A stretch of 64,000 nt of DNA from Solihabitans fulvus. GTDB lineage: Bacteria; Actinomycetota; Actinomycetes; Mycobacteriales; Pseudonocardiaceae. The position numbers and the translations under genes are program-made. The notes under the pieces are model-generated. The model was not told the DNA's origin. It worked only from the letters and a program-made list of their open reading frames with translations, and made no database searches. Numbering within the stretch: position 1 is the first letter of the stretch; each line of letters starts with the position of its first letter. Shown piece after piece: positions 17,015 to 25,913 of the stretch. The stretch lies in contig NZ_VUOB01000020.1 of assembly GCF_008386585.1 (NCBI RefSeq), positions 1-64,000 on the forward strand, read 5' to 3'.

Positions 17015-18234
17015 CAAGTCACGGCCGGCCCGTCGGCGCACACCCTTTCCCTTTCGGTGGGCTTGGTCCGGGTCGCCAGATCCCAGGGAAGACACCCCGG
17101 TGACGGGGGTCGGTGGGAGGGCGAGGCAGACCCGAACCAGACCCGCCGGTCCCGCCAGCCTCACAGCTGCTCGACGGAACACCCAAATCCTCACTGTGGG
17201 CGGGGTCTGCTGGGTGGATGGGGTCTGCTGGGTGGATGAGGTTCGCTGGGCGGGGCGGGGTCCGCTGGGTGGGCGGGTGCCGGCGAGGTCTTTTGGGGTC
17301 GGGGGTGGATTACGGGCGGTGTGAGCGATCTGGTCGGGTGTCGGGCGATGTGGCGGGGCCCGCGGCGGTGGTGTCCCGTCCGTGGTGCCTCGTCCGTGGT
17401 GGCGGAGTGCGCTTGGTGGCGGAGTGTGCTGGTGGTCTGGTTGCGGTGGCTGGTCTTGGCGCGGGGTGCCGGTGCGGATGTGGGAGTGCTCTTCGCCGTG
17501 GGTGACGTGGTGGACCCGATGCGACCGGTTTTGCTCTCGCGGTGTTCGGGCGGGCGGCTGGCGATCTGGATGGGTGCAGTGCGATCGGTGAGGTGGTTGG
17601 GGATGCCGAAGTCGGTGTGCGCCTGGGTGTTGCTGGTGTGGTGACGGGTGGTCTGGACGTTCTGGGTCGCGTGGGAAGTCGGAGTTGGCTGGGTGTGGGC
17701 AGGGCTTTGATGGTGTGTTGTTCCGAGGCGACCGTGTCCGATGCCGGTGGTGGTGTGCTGGCGTGGCTTCGGTCGAGGCGGTGTTCGAGGCGGTGTGTGG
17801 AACCTGTGGTGCTGTTGTTTGACAGTGAAACGTGGTTCGCGCCCCGCCCGGTCCGGTGATCGTGCCCGTGCCGGTGGGGGCGAGGCGTTTCGTCTCGGGG
17901 GCAGTCCGGCGTCGCGGGGCAGGGCGGGACTGGGCGAGTGGTTGCGCTGCTGGTGCGGGCGATGGTGGCGCGCGGAACGGCGACGGGCGCCAGTCGGTCG
18001 ATTTGGCGGGCTGCTCGACGGCGCTGTTCGTGTGCAGAGCTAGGTGGGCTCCGCGGATGGCGCTACGCGGGAGGTTGCCGGTCATGGGCGACGGGCGTTG
18101 CCTTGTGGGTGGTGGGCAACGGGACGGTGATCTCCTCCGCTGGCTGGAGGTTCGCCGTCGTGGGGCACATGGTGCAGCGCCTGGCACCGGAAGGTGGTTG
18201 CCAGTGAAGGGTGTCCTTGCGGCGGGCGGGTGGT
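17015..18234. other. Intergenic region without convincing gene; strand-biased composition
   Basis: About 1.2 kb between the IS110 remnant and the ABC1 kinase. The top strand is markedly G+T rich, so the complement stays open for hundreds of codons and would encode His/Pro/Thr/Arg-rich low-complexity sequence with no recognisable domain. None of the short plus-strand frames has family similarity I can recognise. A 17-bp motif GGTCTGCTGGGTGGATG repeats about four times with decay at 17203-17276. Probably degenerate DNA. Confidence 0.6.
17203..17276. repeat. Short 17-bp tandem repeat
   Basis: GGTCTGCTGGGTGGATG occurs twice exactly in tandem, followed by two decayed copies (GGTTCGCTGGGCGGG, GGTCCGCTGGGTGGG). 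Confidence 0.7.
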
Positions 18235-19545
18235 TCAGTCGGCGAAACCGGGCTGCCAGCGGGAGACGATTCCTCTGGCCGCCACCTCCGCGTTGAGCTG
18301 GCACAGGATTCCCGTGGCGCCCAGGGTGACTCGGTGGATCAGCAGGTACTGCGGCGGCAGGTTGAGCGATCGGCCGGTGCGGGAGTCGGGGCTGCGCAGG
18401 TCGCCGACGCGTTCCGCCTGCGACTGGAGCCAACGGCGGGTGAAGCGGAACCGCTCGGGCCGCAGCGGTTCGACGAACGGACCTAGGTAGCGCAGCACGT
18501 CCTCGGCGTGCAGCACCGTGCCTTCCCTGATGAAGTGCTCCGTCCGCAACAGCTCCAACAGGTCCGCCGACCGTTGCTCCAACGCCAGCTTGGTCATCAG
18601 GCCGAGCGTCCTCGGCAGCCCCTCGGGCAGCCGCGCGCACGCCCCGAAGTCGAGCACGCACAGGCGCCCGTCCTCGCGCAGCATGAAGTTGCCTGGGTGC
18701 GGGTCGGCGTGCAGCAACCTCGCCCTGCTCGGCGCCGAGAAGTGGAACTCGGCCAGCAACCCGCCGGCCAGGTCGCGCTGCTCCTGCGTGCCGTCCCTGA
18801 TGATCGAGGCCAGCGGGATGCCCTCGGCCCACTCCGCGACCAGGACCTTGGGCGCGCTCGCCACGACCTTCGGCACGTGCGTGTGCTCGTCACCGTCGAA
18901 CGCCTTCGCGAAGGCGCGCTGGTGGTCGGCCTCGGTGCGGTAGTCCAACTCCTCGACCATGCGGTCGCGCAGCTCGTTGAGCAGCGGCTTCACCTCGGCG
19001 CCCGGCATCAGCGCCTGAAACACCCTGCTGAACCGCTGGAGCTGGCGCAGATCGGAGAGCAGCGCCTCGTCCGCCCCCGGGTACTGCACCTTGACGGCGA
19101 CCTCGCGGCCGTCGTGCCAGACGGCGTGGTGGACCTGGCCGATGCTGGCCGAGGCGGCCGGCTTGTCCTCGAACTCCGCGAAGCGGCTCATCCACTTGCT
19201 GCCGAGCTGCTCGGCCAGCACCCGGTGCACGGTGGCGGCCGGCATCGGCGGCGCGGCCGTCTGGAGCTTCGTCAGCGCCTCCCGATAGGGCGCGGCCATC
19301 TCGTCCGGCACGGCGGCCTCGAACACGCTCAGCGCCTGCCCGAACTTCATCGCGCCGCCCTTGAGCTGGCCGAGCACCGCGAACACCTGTTCGGCGGTCT
19401 TGGCCGACATCTCGGCACTGACGTCCTCGGCGCTGTGGCCGACCAGCCGTTTGCCCCACCCGCCGACCACGCGGCCGGCCACTCCGAGCGGGAGGCTGGC
19501 GAGCTTGGCGGTGCGCTGCACGGCCTTCCTCGGGATCTCGGTCAC
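18235..19545 (-). CDS. ABC1/AarF-family atypical kinase
   Basis: 436 residues from GTG 19545, which has GGAGA upstream. The ABC1 family hallmarks are present: KxGQ-type motif LKGGAMKFGQALSVFE (the family's KxGQ), an Ala-rich loop PAASASIGQVHHAVW in place of the Gly-rich loop, VAVKVQYPG with the nucleotide Lys, and the HADPHPGNFML and VLDFGACARL catalytic motifs. ABC1 proteins act in quinone metabolism in other organisms, and the actinobacterial substrate is unknown. Its position near uvrD2/whiB7 and DUF2342 matches the mycobacterial locus. Confidence 0.92.
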   Translation of the reverse strand: MTEIPRKAVQRTAKLASLPLGVAGRVVGGWGKRLVGHSAEDVSAEMSAKTAEQVFAVLGQLKGGAMKFGQALSVFEAAVPDEMAAPYREALTKLQTAAPPMPAATVHRVLAEQLGSKWMSRFAEFEDKPAASASIGQVHHAVWHDGREVAVKVQYPGADEALLSDLRQLQRFSRVFQALMPGAEVKPLLNELRDRMVEELDYRTEADHQRAFAKAFDGDEHTHVPKVVASAPKVLVAEWAEGIPLASIIRDGTQEQRDLAGGLLAEFHFSAPSRARLLHADPHPGNFMLREDGRLCVLDFGACARLPEGLPRTLGLMTKLALEQRSADLLELLRTEHFIREGTVLHAEDVLRYLGPFVEPLRPERFRFTRRWLQSQAERVGDLRSPDSRTGRSLNLPPQYLLIHRVTLGATGILCQLNAEVAARGIVSRWQPGFAD

Positions 19546-19609
19546 CCGGTGATTGTCTCCTGACGCATGTCGGAGCCGCAGCAAATTGCATGCCGTGACT
19601 TGCGGTACA

Positions 19610-20761
19610 TCATTCGGCGTCCCTCAACCCATCGTGGCACGCGTTCGCGCCACAGTCGCAGTGGGGATGAGGAAGCCACGGCCGCCGTTCCAACACCCCG
19701 CGCAGCGGATCGAGCTCCAGGGTCGCGTTCCACGTCGGGGGTAGCTCTTGATCGGTCGCCGGCCAGCTGAGCGCGAGCAGCGCCTGCGCGACGGCCAGCC
19801 CGGCGGTCGCCTGGGCGGTCGCCAGATCGGCGGGCTGCGGCCGGTCGGCCAGTTGGGCGGCCACTGTGGACCAACACGGGTCGAGATCGCATCTGTGCAG
19901 ATCGGCGCAGCGAAGGCAGCTGGTCCTGCCGGGCAGCACGAGCGGACCCACTAGGCCGACACCCTCCCTGACCCGCACCGCCAGGTGCGGCACGCGGTCG
20001 GCGACGAGCGCCGCGACCAACTGCGGGCACGGCACGATCGCGTCCGTCAGCACGGCCAGGCTCGGCGGGTAGTGCGGGGTCTGCGACCCGAGGCGCACGA
20101 CGCCGGACGCCCGGCGCAGCGCGTCGTCGGCGGCCTCGCGCCGCGGCCTGCCGACATCGGTGTCCAGGTAGCCGCAGCCGGTGTCCTCCTGGCGGACCAG
20201 GCCGTCGGCGACGAGCTGCACCCGGCCGACCCCGGCGGCGGCGAACAGGGCGCCAACCGCCACGGCGAGCCGGCCGTTCCCGTGCACGACGATCGTGGTC
20301 TGCTCCCGCGCCACCGGCACCCGCGAGGTTGGCTGCCCGGTGCGCAACGCCCACGTGGTCGAGTCGGCGGACAGCCGGCCGATGGCGGTGGGCTGGCCGT
20401 GCGGGCGACTCGGCGGAGCCTCGTCCACGAGCCCGGCACGGACCAGGTCGGCGAGCAGGTCAAGCACGTCGGCGGTGTCCTCGCCGCGCGCGGTCGCGCG
20501 GGCCACCAGCTCGTCGACGGTGTGCCGGCCGTCGAGCGCGCAGAGTTCGGCGACCAGCGGCGGGGAGAGGCCGTCCACCACCATGGCGTGTCGGGGGTCG
20601 GTGCCCAGCTGGACCTCGTCGGGGCGTCGGCGCAGCACGACGAGCCCAGGCAGCACGCGCGGGCGCCTCGGGAGGGACGGCCGCGCGGATGGCGGGCGCT
20701 TGGTCGCGGATGGCGGGCGCTTGGTCGTTCTGGTGGGTTTCGCGATTGTGGTGATCGACAT
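19610..20761 (-). CDS. ThiF/E1-like (cyclodehydratase-type) protein with Cys zinc site
   Basis: 383 residues from ATG 20761 (MSITTIAKPTRTTKRPPS). The N-terminal part has a winged-helix-like region (GRHTVDELVARATARGED) like leader-binding domains of RiPP cyclodehydratases. The central E1-like Rossmann segment reads TIVVHGNGRLAVAVGALFAAAGVGRVQLV, so the canonical GxGxxG is degenerate. Cysteines in CLRCADLHRCDLDPCW and HCDCGANAC can form the zinc site. It has the size and position of a conserved single-copy actinobacterial gene next to the ABC1 kinase, with no precursor peptide gene nearby. It may not adenylate a substrate. Function unknown. Confidence 0.72.
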   Translation of the reverse strand: MSITTIAKPTRTTKRPPSATKRPPSARPSLPRRPRVLPGLVVLRRRPDEVQLGTDPRHAMVVDGLSPPLVAELCALDGRHTVDELVARATARGEDTADVLDLLADLVRAGLVDEAPPSRPHGQPTAIGRLSADSTTWALRTGQPTSRVPVAREQTTIVVHGNGRLAVAVGALFAAAGVGRVQLVADGLVRQEDTGCGYLDTDVGRPRREAADDALRRASGVVRLGSQTPHYPPSLAVLTDAIVPCPQLVAALVADRVPHLAVRVREGVGLVGPLVLPGRTSCLRCADLHRCDLDPCWSTVAAQLADRPQPADLATAQATAGLAVAQALLALSWPATDQELPPTWNATLELDPLRGVLERRPWLPHPHCDCGANACHDGLRDAE

Positions 20762-20989
20762 GGCGGCAGCGTGCCAGGGGCGGCGCGAAGGGCGAAATGG
20801 CTGTCCACAGGCGTGGAGGTTGTCCACAGGGGGCAGGCGGCGGGCTTGACAGCGGGCGTGGAGGGGCGGGGTGGCGCGGCGGCTTTGGAGGGTGCGGGCG
20901 CGTGCTGCGGACCGGTGCGGTCTGGCAGCGGAGGGGTGTGGAGGTTGGGATGGCGCGGCCACTTTGGGCGCGTGCTGCGGAACCGGTGC
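20762..20989. other. Upstream region of ThiF-like gene
   Basis: High-GC sequence containing TGTCCACAGG twice (about 20802 and 20822) and a longer imperfect direct repeat (GGGCGCGTGCTGCGGACCGGTGCGG and its relative about 80 bp on). No gene is supported here. Confidence 0.5.
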
Positions 20990-21420
20990 GGCAGCGGAGG
21001 GGCGAGGTGGCGGGGCGAGGTGGCGGGGCGGCGCGGAGGGGTGCGGAGGGGCGAAGCGAGGTGGCTCGTCGAGGTGGCGGAGCGAGGTGGCGGCGCGGCG
21101 CGGAAGGGTGCGGAGGGGCGAAGCGAGGTGGCGGGGCCAGGTGGCGGAGCGAGGTGGCGGGGCCAGGTGGCGGAGCGAGGTGGCGGGGCCAGGTGGCGGA
21201 GCGAGGTGGCGGCGCGGCGCGGAAGGGTGCGGAGGGGCGAAGCGAGGTGGCGGGGCCAGGTGGCGGAGCGAAGTGGCGGGGCGGCGCGGAAGGGTGCGGA
21301 GGGGCGAAGCGAGGTGGCGGGGCCAGGTGGCGGAGCGAAGTGGCGGGGCGGCGCGGACGGGTGCGGAGGGGCGGGGCGAGGCGGCGAAGCGAGGTGGCGG
21401 GGCGCGGTGGCGGGGTGGGA
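20990..21420. repeat. G-rich tandem repeat, 13-14 bp units in about 67-bp higher-order copies
   Basis: GAGGTGGCGG recurs with linkers AGC, GGGCC or GGGC, and a block GGCGCGGAAGGGTGCGGAGG followed by GGCGAAGC recurs five times. GGGTGCGGAGG-type blocks sit at about 21041, 21108, 21228, 21294 and 21361, so the spacing is about 67, 120, 67 and 67. The top strand has many GG/GGGG runs. Every frame is open because there are no T-containing stop triplets, so the long predicted frames here are not evidence of a protein. Confidence 0.88.
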
Positions 21421-21571
21421 TGTGGCGTGATGGAGATGGCGGGACATGTGGTGCGTTGGGCAGGAGACGGGAGGCAGGGGGTGCGGCGTTGGGCGGCGCG
21501 TGGGGCGTGGGGCATGGGGACGCGAACGGGGCGGCCCGCCTCCCACAGCAGACCGCCCCGCTCGGTGTCGA

Positions 21572-21724
21572 TCAGGAAGCCTTACCCAGGATCCTGGTCA
21601 TCTTCGTGCCGCAGACCGGGCAGGTTCCCTTGGCCATCCGTCGACCGTTGGTCTCCTCGACCTGTCCGGAGAAGTCACGCTTCTCCCGGCACTTCACGCA
21701 GTAGCCGTTGTAGGTCTCGGCCAC
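21572..21724 (-). CDS. DUF5679 small zinc-ribbon protein
   Basis: 50 residues from GTG 21724, with a GGGAGG ribosome binding site upstream. A longer open frame to 21790 is not needed. Sequence MAETYNGYCVKCREKRDF with the second pair in GTCPVCGTKMTRILGKA gives a CxxC...CxxC ribbon, the DUF5679 pattern common in actinobacteria. Function unknown. It is divergent from the metallopeptidase-like gene at 21955. Confidence 0.85.
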   Translation of the reverse strand: MAETYNGYCVKCREKRDFSGQVEETNGRRMAKGTCPVCGTKMTRILGKAS

Positions 21725-21954
21725 AGCTCCCCTCCCTTGCATCTCCTGCCTCGGACGGAATCCGCCGGGGCGTGGTGAGCACGGAATCACGCCGCGCTCG
21801 GGGACCTGCGAGCCACGCTACCTGTGCGGACGTGCGGATTCGTGCAGGTGGCCTGGCGCGTCTCGACCCGTTCATCACCCATTCGGACGAATGGGTGGGG
21901 CTCGATACACCTGCGCTTGGCGGCGGCGTTTCGTCGGTGCCTGGCCTTACCGTG

Positions 21955-22488
21955 ATGCACATGGCCGAACCGCGGGTGGAGGTGCGGCGCAGCGCCAGGC
22001 GCCGCCGCATGGTCAGTGCATACCGGGAGGGCGACACCGTCATCGTGCTGCTCCCGGCACGGATGACCAGAGTCGAGGAGGAACACTGGGTGGCTGAGAT
22101 GCTCAGCCGCCTCCAGCGCAGCGAGACCCGTCGACGCTCGCCGGCCAGGGCGTCCGACGAGGCGTTGCTGGCCCGGTGCGCCGAGCTGGCCGACCGCCAT
22201 CTGGACGGCGACGCGCAGCCGACCAGCGTCCGGTGGGTGCCGCCGATGCGCACCCGTTGGGCGTCGTGCACGCCTGCCGACGGCACGATCCGCATCAGCG
22301 AGCGCCTGCGGGATGTGCCGTCCTGGGTGCTCGACTACGTCCTGGTGCACGAACTCGCCCACCTGCGGGTGCCCGGTCACGGCAGCGACTTCTGGGCGCT
22401 GGTGCACCGCTACCCGAAGTCGGAGCGGGCCATGGGCTACCTGGAGGGTCTGTCGGCCGCGGCGGGGCTCGGGATCACCGAGGACTGA
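21955..22488 (+). CDS. YgjP/DUF45-type metallopeptidase-like protein
   Basis: 177 residues from ATG 21955 (GTG 21952 and ATG 21961 are alternatives). The zinc site HELAH in DYVLVHELAHLRVPGHGSDFW near residue 130 and the preceding RWASCTPADGTIRISERL segment are those of YgjP/WSS1-like M48-related proteins (DUF45). A soluble cytosolic peptidase is expected, with unknown substrate. Convergent with the DUF2342 gene, with a strong hairpin between them. Confidence 0.88.
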   Translation: MHMAEPRVEVRRSARRRRMVSAYREGDTVIVLLPARMTRVEEEHWVAEMLSRLQRSETRRRSPARASDEALLARCAELADRHLDGDAQPTSVRWVPPMRTRWASCTPADGTIRISERLRDVPSWVLDYVLVHELAHLRVPGHGSDFWALVHRYPKSERAMGYLEGLSAAAGLGITED

Positions 22489-22536
22489 TCGGAGGATCGG
22501 CTACGGCTGGCTGCGGCCAGGGCTGGTTGACAGACG

Positions 22537-22576
22537 ACGAAGGGCGCCTCCCGATGGTGTGGGAGGCGCCCTTCGT
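22537..22576. terminator. Bidirectional terminator
   Basis: A 16-bp perfect stem ACGAAGGGCGCCTCCC (22537-22552) with its complement at 22561-22576 and an 8-base loop, between convergent genes. Confidence 0.8.
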
Positions 22577-22587
22577 GTGTGTGGTCG

Positions 22588-23985
22588 TCAGGGTGCGGCT
22601 GGCGGCGGGTTCTCCTCGCCGTCGGCAGGCTTGGTGTCGGCCGACTTGGTGTCGGCGTCCTTCGCCTCGCGTGCCGCCTGCTCCCGCTCCTCGGTCCGCC
22701 GGATCTCGGCGATCGGGTCCTCGAGCGCGGCGCGCGAGGAGCCGAGCCGCTCGGCGAACTCCAGCGGGTCGTCCAGGTCCTCGGCCGTCGGGGCCAGGTC
22801 GGGGTGCTCCCAGACGCTGTCCCTGACCTCGATCCCGTGCTGGTCGCCGACGAGCTTCCACAGCGCCGACGCCGCCCGCAGCCTGCGGGGCCGCAGTTCG
22901 AGGCCGACGAGCGTGGCGAAGGTCTGCTCGGCGGGGCCGCCGCTGGCACGCCGCCTGCGCAGCGTCTCGCGCAGTGCGTCCGCGCCGGGCAGCCGCTCGC
23001 CGACCGCCTCGGCGACCACGACGTCCACCCAGCCCTCGACCAACGCCAACAGCGTCTCGAGGCGGGTCAGCGCGGCCTGCTGCTCCGGCGTGGTCTGCGG
23101 TTCGAGCATGCCGGACCGCATGGCCTCCTCGATGCTCTCCGGGTTGCTCGGGTCGAGCTGTCCGGCGAGCTGTTCGAGGGCCGCGGTGTCGACCTTGATG
23201 CCGTGCGCGAACTCCTCGACGGTGGCCAGCAGCCGCTGCCGCAGCCACGGCACGTGCGTGAACAGGCGCTGGTGCGCGGCCTCGCGCGCGGCGAGGAACA
23301 CCAGCACCTCGCTGGCCGGCCGCTCCAGGCCCTCGGTGAACTTCTCGATGTTGCGCGGCAGCAGGGCGGCGACGCCCTCCTTGCCGAGCGGCAGCCCCAC
23401 CTCGGTCGAGGTCAGCACCTCGGAGCCGAGCTGGGCCAGCGCGGTGCCCAGCTGCGAGCCGAACGCCATGCCGCCCATCTGGCCGAGCATCGACAGCAGC
23501 GGGCCGGCGGCCTCCTTGGCCTCGGCGGGCATCGCCTCGACCCATGCGCCGGACACCCGCTGCGCCACCGGGTCGCACAGCCGCTGCCAGGTTGGCAGGG
23601 TGCGGTCGACCCAGTCGCGTGCGGTCCACGCCTCGGTGACCCTGCTGCCGGCCGGCAGCGTCGTCGTCGGGTCGAGCCACATCTCGGCCAGATGCAGCGC
23701 GTCGGCGACGGCGGTGTTCTGGTCGGGCGCGAAACCGACGCCGCCCTCCTGGCCGGCCAGGTGCTGCTGCGCGATCTGCTTGGCGAGGTCGTAGTTGACC
23801 GGACCCGCGCTGGTGGTGCCCGCCTGGCTCAGCATCTGGCCGAGCTGGCTGAGCATCTGGCCCAGCTGCCCGAAGTCGAACTGCTCGCCAGGGCCCGGCA
23901 TGCCCGGAATCGGGTTCTCGCCGCGTTCGGAGGGCTTGTTGTCGTCGGGGTCAGCCGGTCCGAACCCGAACGGCTTGTCAGTCAT
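22588..23985 (-). CDS. DUF2342 zinc-dependent metalloprotease-like protein
   Basis: 465 residues from ATG 23985, preceded by GAGGAGA. The N-terminus is Gly/Pro-rich and then carries repeated LGQMLSQLGQMLSQ. The family core contains LPRNIEKFTEGLERP and the REAAHQRLF segment (E-x3-H), where metal ligands of the DUF2342/ZinicinLike fold lie. The C-terminal tail is Lys/Glu/Ala/Pro-rich low complexity (ADTKSADTKPADGEENPPP). Its locus beside a PDZ/Lon protease and UPF0182 is that of the mycobacterial homologue. Proteolytic activity is not proven for the family. Confidence 0.87.
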   Translation of the reverse strand: MTDKPFGFGPADPDDNKPSERGENPIPGMPGPGEQFDFGQLGQMLSQLGQMLSQAGTTSAGPVNYDLAKQIAQQHLAGQEGGVGFAPDQNTAVADALHLAEMWLDPTTTLPAGSRVTEAWTARDWVDRTLPTWQRLCDPVAQRVSGAWVEAMPAEAKEAAGPLLSMLGQMGGMAFGSQLGTALAQLGSEVLTSTEVGLPLGKEGVAALLPRNIEKFTEGLERPASEVLVFLAAREAAHQRLFTHVPWLRQRLLATVEEFAHGIKVDTAALEQLAGQLDPSNPESIEEAMRSGMLEPQTTPEQQAALTRLETLLALVEGWVDVVVAEAVGERLPGADALRETLRRRRASGGPAEQTFATLVGLELRPRRLRAASALWKLVGDQHGIEVRDSVWEHPDLAPTAEDLDDPLEFAERLGSSRAALEDPIAEIRRTEEREQAAREAKDADTKSADTKPADGEENPPPAAP

Positions 23986-24171
23986 GCCGTCTCCTCGCTG
24001 GCGTCGTTCACGCTCTCCACGGTACGCGGGCCGCGCGCGTCCAGCCCGTCTGGTCTGCTCGATTCGGCAACAGTCTGCTCTGGGCGAAACGACCGCCGAT
24101 CGGACCAATCCGGTCGCCGATCCGTGGACGTCACGGCGGTCCTACATGGACTGGTCGTAGGCTCTTCGACC

Positions 24172-25302
24172 GTGGAGAAAAGCAGCGAGGGCAGCAGCGA
24201 GCGCGTCGCCGTCGCGGCTGACGACGCGGCCGACGCGGCCAAACAGGCGAAGCGGGCGAAGCGGCCCTCCGGATGGCAGCTGACTCGCCGCACCTGGACG
24301 CTCATGATCAGCGTCCTGGTGGTGGCGGCCCTCGGTCTGCTCGGCGGCCTGGTCAAGGTGCCCTATGTCGCGCTGGGGCCGGGGCCGACCTACGACACCC
24401 TCGGCGCGGTCGGCGGCAAGACCGTGGTGCAGATCAGCGACCAGCAGCCGTTTCCCACCACGGGCCACCTGACCATGACGACGGTCTCGCTCACCGACGA
24501 GGTGACGCTGTTCGGCGCGCTCGGCCTGTGGGCGAGCGGCCGGTACGCGCTCGCGCCGCGCGAGGAGTACTACAAGCCGGGGCAGTCCGAGCAGCAGGTG
24601 CAGCAGGACAACGTCAAGGCGTTCCAGGACTCGCAGACCAACGCCGAGGTGGCCGCGCTGCGCTACCTCGGCTACCAGCTCAAGGTGACCGCCGACCAGA
24701 TCGTCAAGGGCAGCCCCGCCGACAACACCATCGAGCCGGGCGACCGGCTGGTCTCGGTGAACGGCAAGACGTTCGGCAACTCCGACGAGATGCGCGAAGT
24801 GCTCAAGGCCACCAAGCCCGGCGACAAGGTCGCGGTGACCTTCCAGCACGACAAGCAGGAGCCGCGCACCGCGGAGATCACCCTTGGCAAGAGCGACGAC
24901 CGCACCTGGGGCTTCCTCGGGGTGTCGCCGATCGACCAGGCCGACGTGAAGTTCAAGGTGACGATCACCCTGCCGGACGTCGGCGGCCCGTCGGCCGGCC
25001 TGATGTTCGCGCTGGCCATCATCGACAAGCTGACCCCGGACAACATCAACGGCGGCCAGTCGGTCGCCGGCACCGGCGAGATCGACCCGGCGGGCAACGT
25101 CAAGCCGATCGGCGGGATCCCGTTCAAGATGATGGCCGCCCGCGACGGCGGCGCGACCGTGTTCCTCGTGCCGACCGCCAACTGCGAGGAGGCCAAGCAG
25201 AAGGCGCCGGACGGCCTGCGGCTGATCAAGGTCGACAAGCTGGCCGACGCCGTGTCGTCCCTCAAGGCGATGAAGGACAACAAGGACACGCCGCACTGTT
25301 AG
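24172..25302 (+). CDS. Membrane-anchored PDZ/Lon-type (S16) serine protease, YlbL-like
   Basis: 376 residues from GTG 24172. One N-terminal membrane segment (LMISVLVVAALGLLGGLVKV, residues about 44-64) anchors an extracytoplasmic body. The PDZ domain includes GSPADNTIEPGDRLVSVNG, and the C-terminal Lon protease domain has the catalytic Ser in GGPSAGLMFALAI and the Lys in GGIPFKMMAA. This is the actinobacterial YlbL/Rv3194c type. Targets unknown. It is divergent from DUF2342 and convergent with PPA1309. Confidence 0.92.
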   Translation: MEKSSEGSSERVAVAADDAADAAKQAKRAKRPSGWQLTRRTWTLMISVLVVAALGLLGGLVKVPYVALGPGPTYDTLGAVGGKTVVQISDQQPFPTTGHLTMTTVSLTDEVTLFGALGLWASGRYALAPREEYYKPGQSEQQVQQDNVKAFQDSQTNAEVAALRYLGYQLKVTADQIVKGSPADNTIEPGDRLVSVNGKTFGNSDEMREVLKATKPGDKVAVTFQHDKQEPRTAEITLGKSDDRTWGFLGVSPIDQADVKFKVTITLPDVGGPSAGLMFALAIIDKLTPDNINGGQSVAGTGEIDPAGNVKPIGGIPFKMMAARDGGATVFLVPTANCEEAKQKAPDGLRLIKVDKLADAVSSLKAMKDNKDTPHC

Positions 25303-25320
25303 GCGTTCGGAACGACCGCT

Positions 25321-25361
25321 GTGGTCCACAACGCCGGCCTCGGCACGGCGTTGTGGACCAC
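25321..25361. terminator. Bidirectional terminator
   Basis: A 16-bp perfect stem GTGGTCCACAACGCCG (25321-25336) and its complement (25346-25361), between the convergent Lon-like and PPA1309 genes. Confidence 0.8.
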
Positions 25362-25373
25362 GCGCGCGTAGGG

Positions 25374-25913
25374 CTACGGGCGCAGGGTCTCCAGCAGCGC
25401 GTCGGTCAGGTTGGGCGCGAGCTCGGGGTGCTCGTGGATCTCCTCGGGGCGCTCGGTGTCGCCGCGCAGCCGCAGCACGCACGCGGCCGTGCCGTCCCGC
25501 AGCACCGCGGCCACCAGCCTGGCCTCCCGCCGCTGCGGGTGTTCGGCGGCCACCTGCCTGGCGGCCTCGTCGTCGTGCTCGTCCTGCGGCAGGTCTGCCT
25601 CGGCGTCGGGCGGCAACACCACGATCTCCTGGGCCAGCGCGCAGCCGAGCACCGCGTCCGGCCACTCGATCCCGGCCAGCGCCTCGGCGAGGTCGGTGTC
25701 GGGCAGCGAGTCCTGGGCCACGGGCGTCAGCGCCGCCGAGGCGTCCAGTTGGTCGGCGAGCTCGGGCTGCTGGTTCAGCAGCTCGGCGGTGGACACCAGG
25801 GCAAACAGCTGCGGGGCCTGGTCCCATCCTGCGGAGGCGACGAACTCGTCGACCTCGCGTGCGACGGCGGGCAGCAGGCCGGGCTGGTTGTCCGGCAGTT
25901 CGGGAGAGGACAC
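25374..25913 (-). CDS. PPA1309-family protein
   Basis: 179 residues from GTG 25913 (MSSPELPDNQPGLLPAVARE). Conserved family blocks are visible: AREVDEFVASAGWDQAPQLF, EALAGIEWPDAVLGCALAQE, and RREARLVAAVLRDGTAACVLRLR. The family is widespread in actinobacteria next to UPF0182 and YlbL-like protease genes and has no known function. Soluble and acidic. It is divergent from the UPF0182 gene with about 125 bases between, so both promoters must lie in that gap. Confidence 0.85.
   Translation of the reverse strand: MSSPELPDNQPGLLPAVAREVDEFVASAGWDQAPQLFALVSTAELLNQQPELADQLDASAALTPVAQDSLPDTDLAEALAGIEWPDAVLGCALAQEIVVLPPDAEADLPQDEHDDEAARQVAAEHPQRREARLVAAVLRDGTAACVLRLRGDTERPEEIHEHPELAPNLTDALLETLRP

Noticed and set aside
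16910..18832. 640-codon open frame on the minus strand
   Set aside because: It runs antisense or out of frame through the ABC1 kinase gene and then through low-complexity His/Pro-rich sequence; no domain is recognisable.
19610..20761. RiPP (thiazole/oxazole) biosynthesis cluster
   Set aside because: Only one E1-like gene is present, with no YcaO, precursor peptide or dehydrogenase in the neighbourhood.
20797..21954. Upstream extension of the metallopeptidase frame through the G-rich repeat
   Set aside because: The open frame is due to lack of stops in the repeat; the family homology starts at about 21955, where ATG starts are present.
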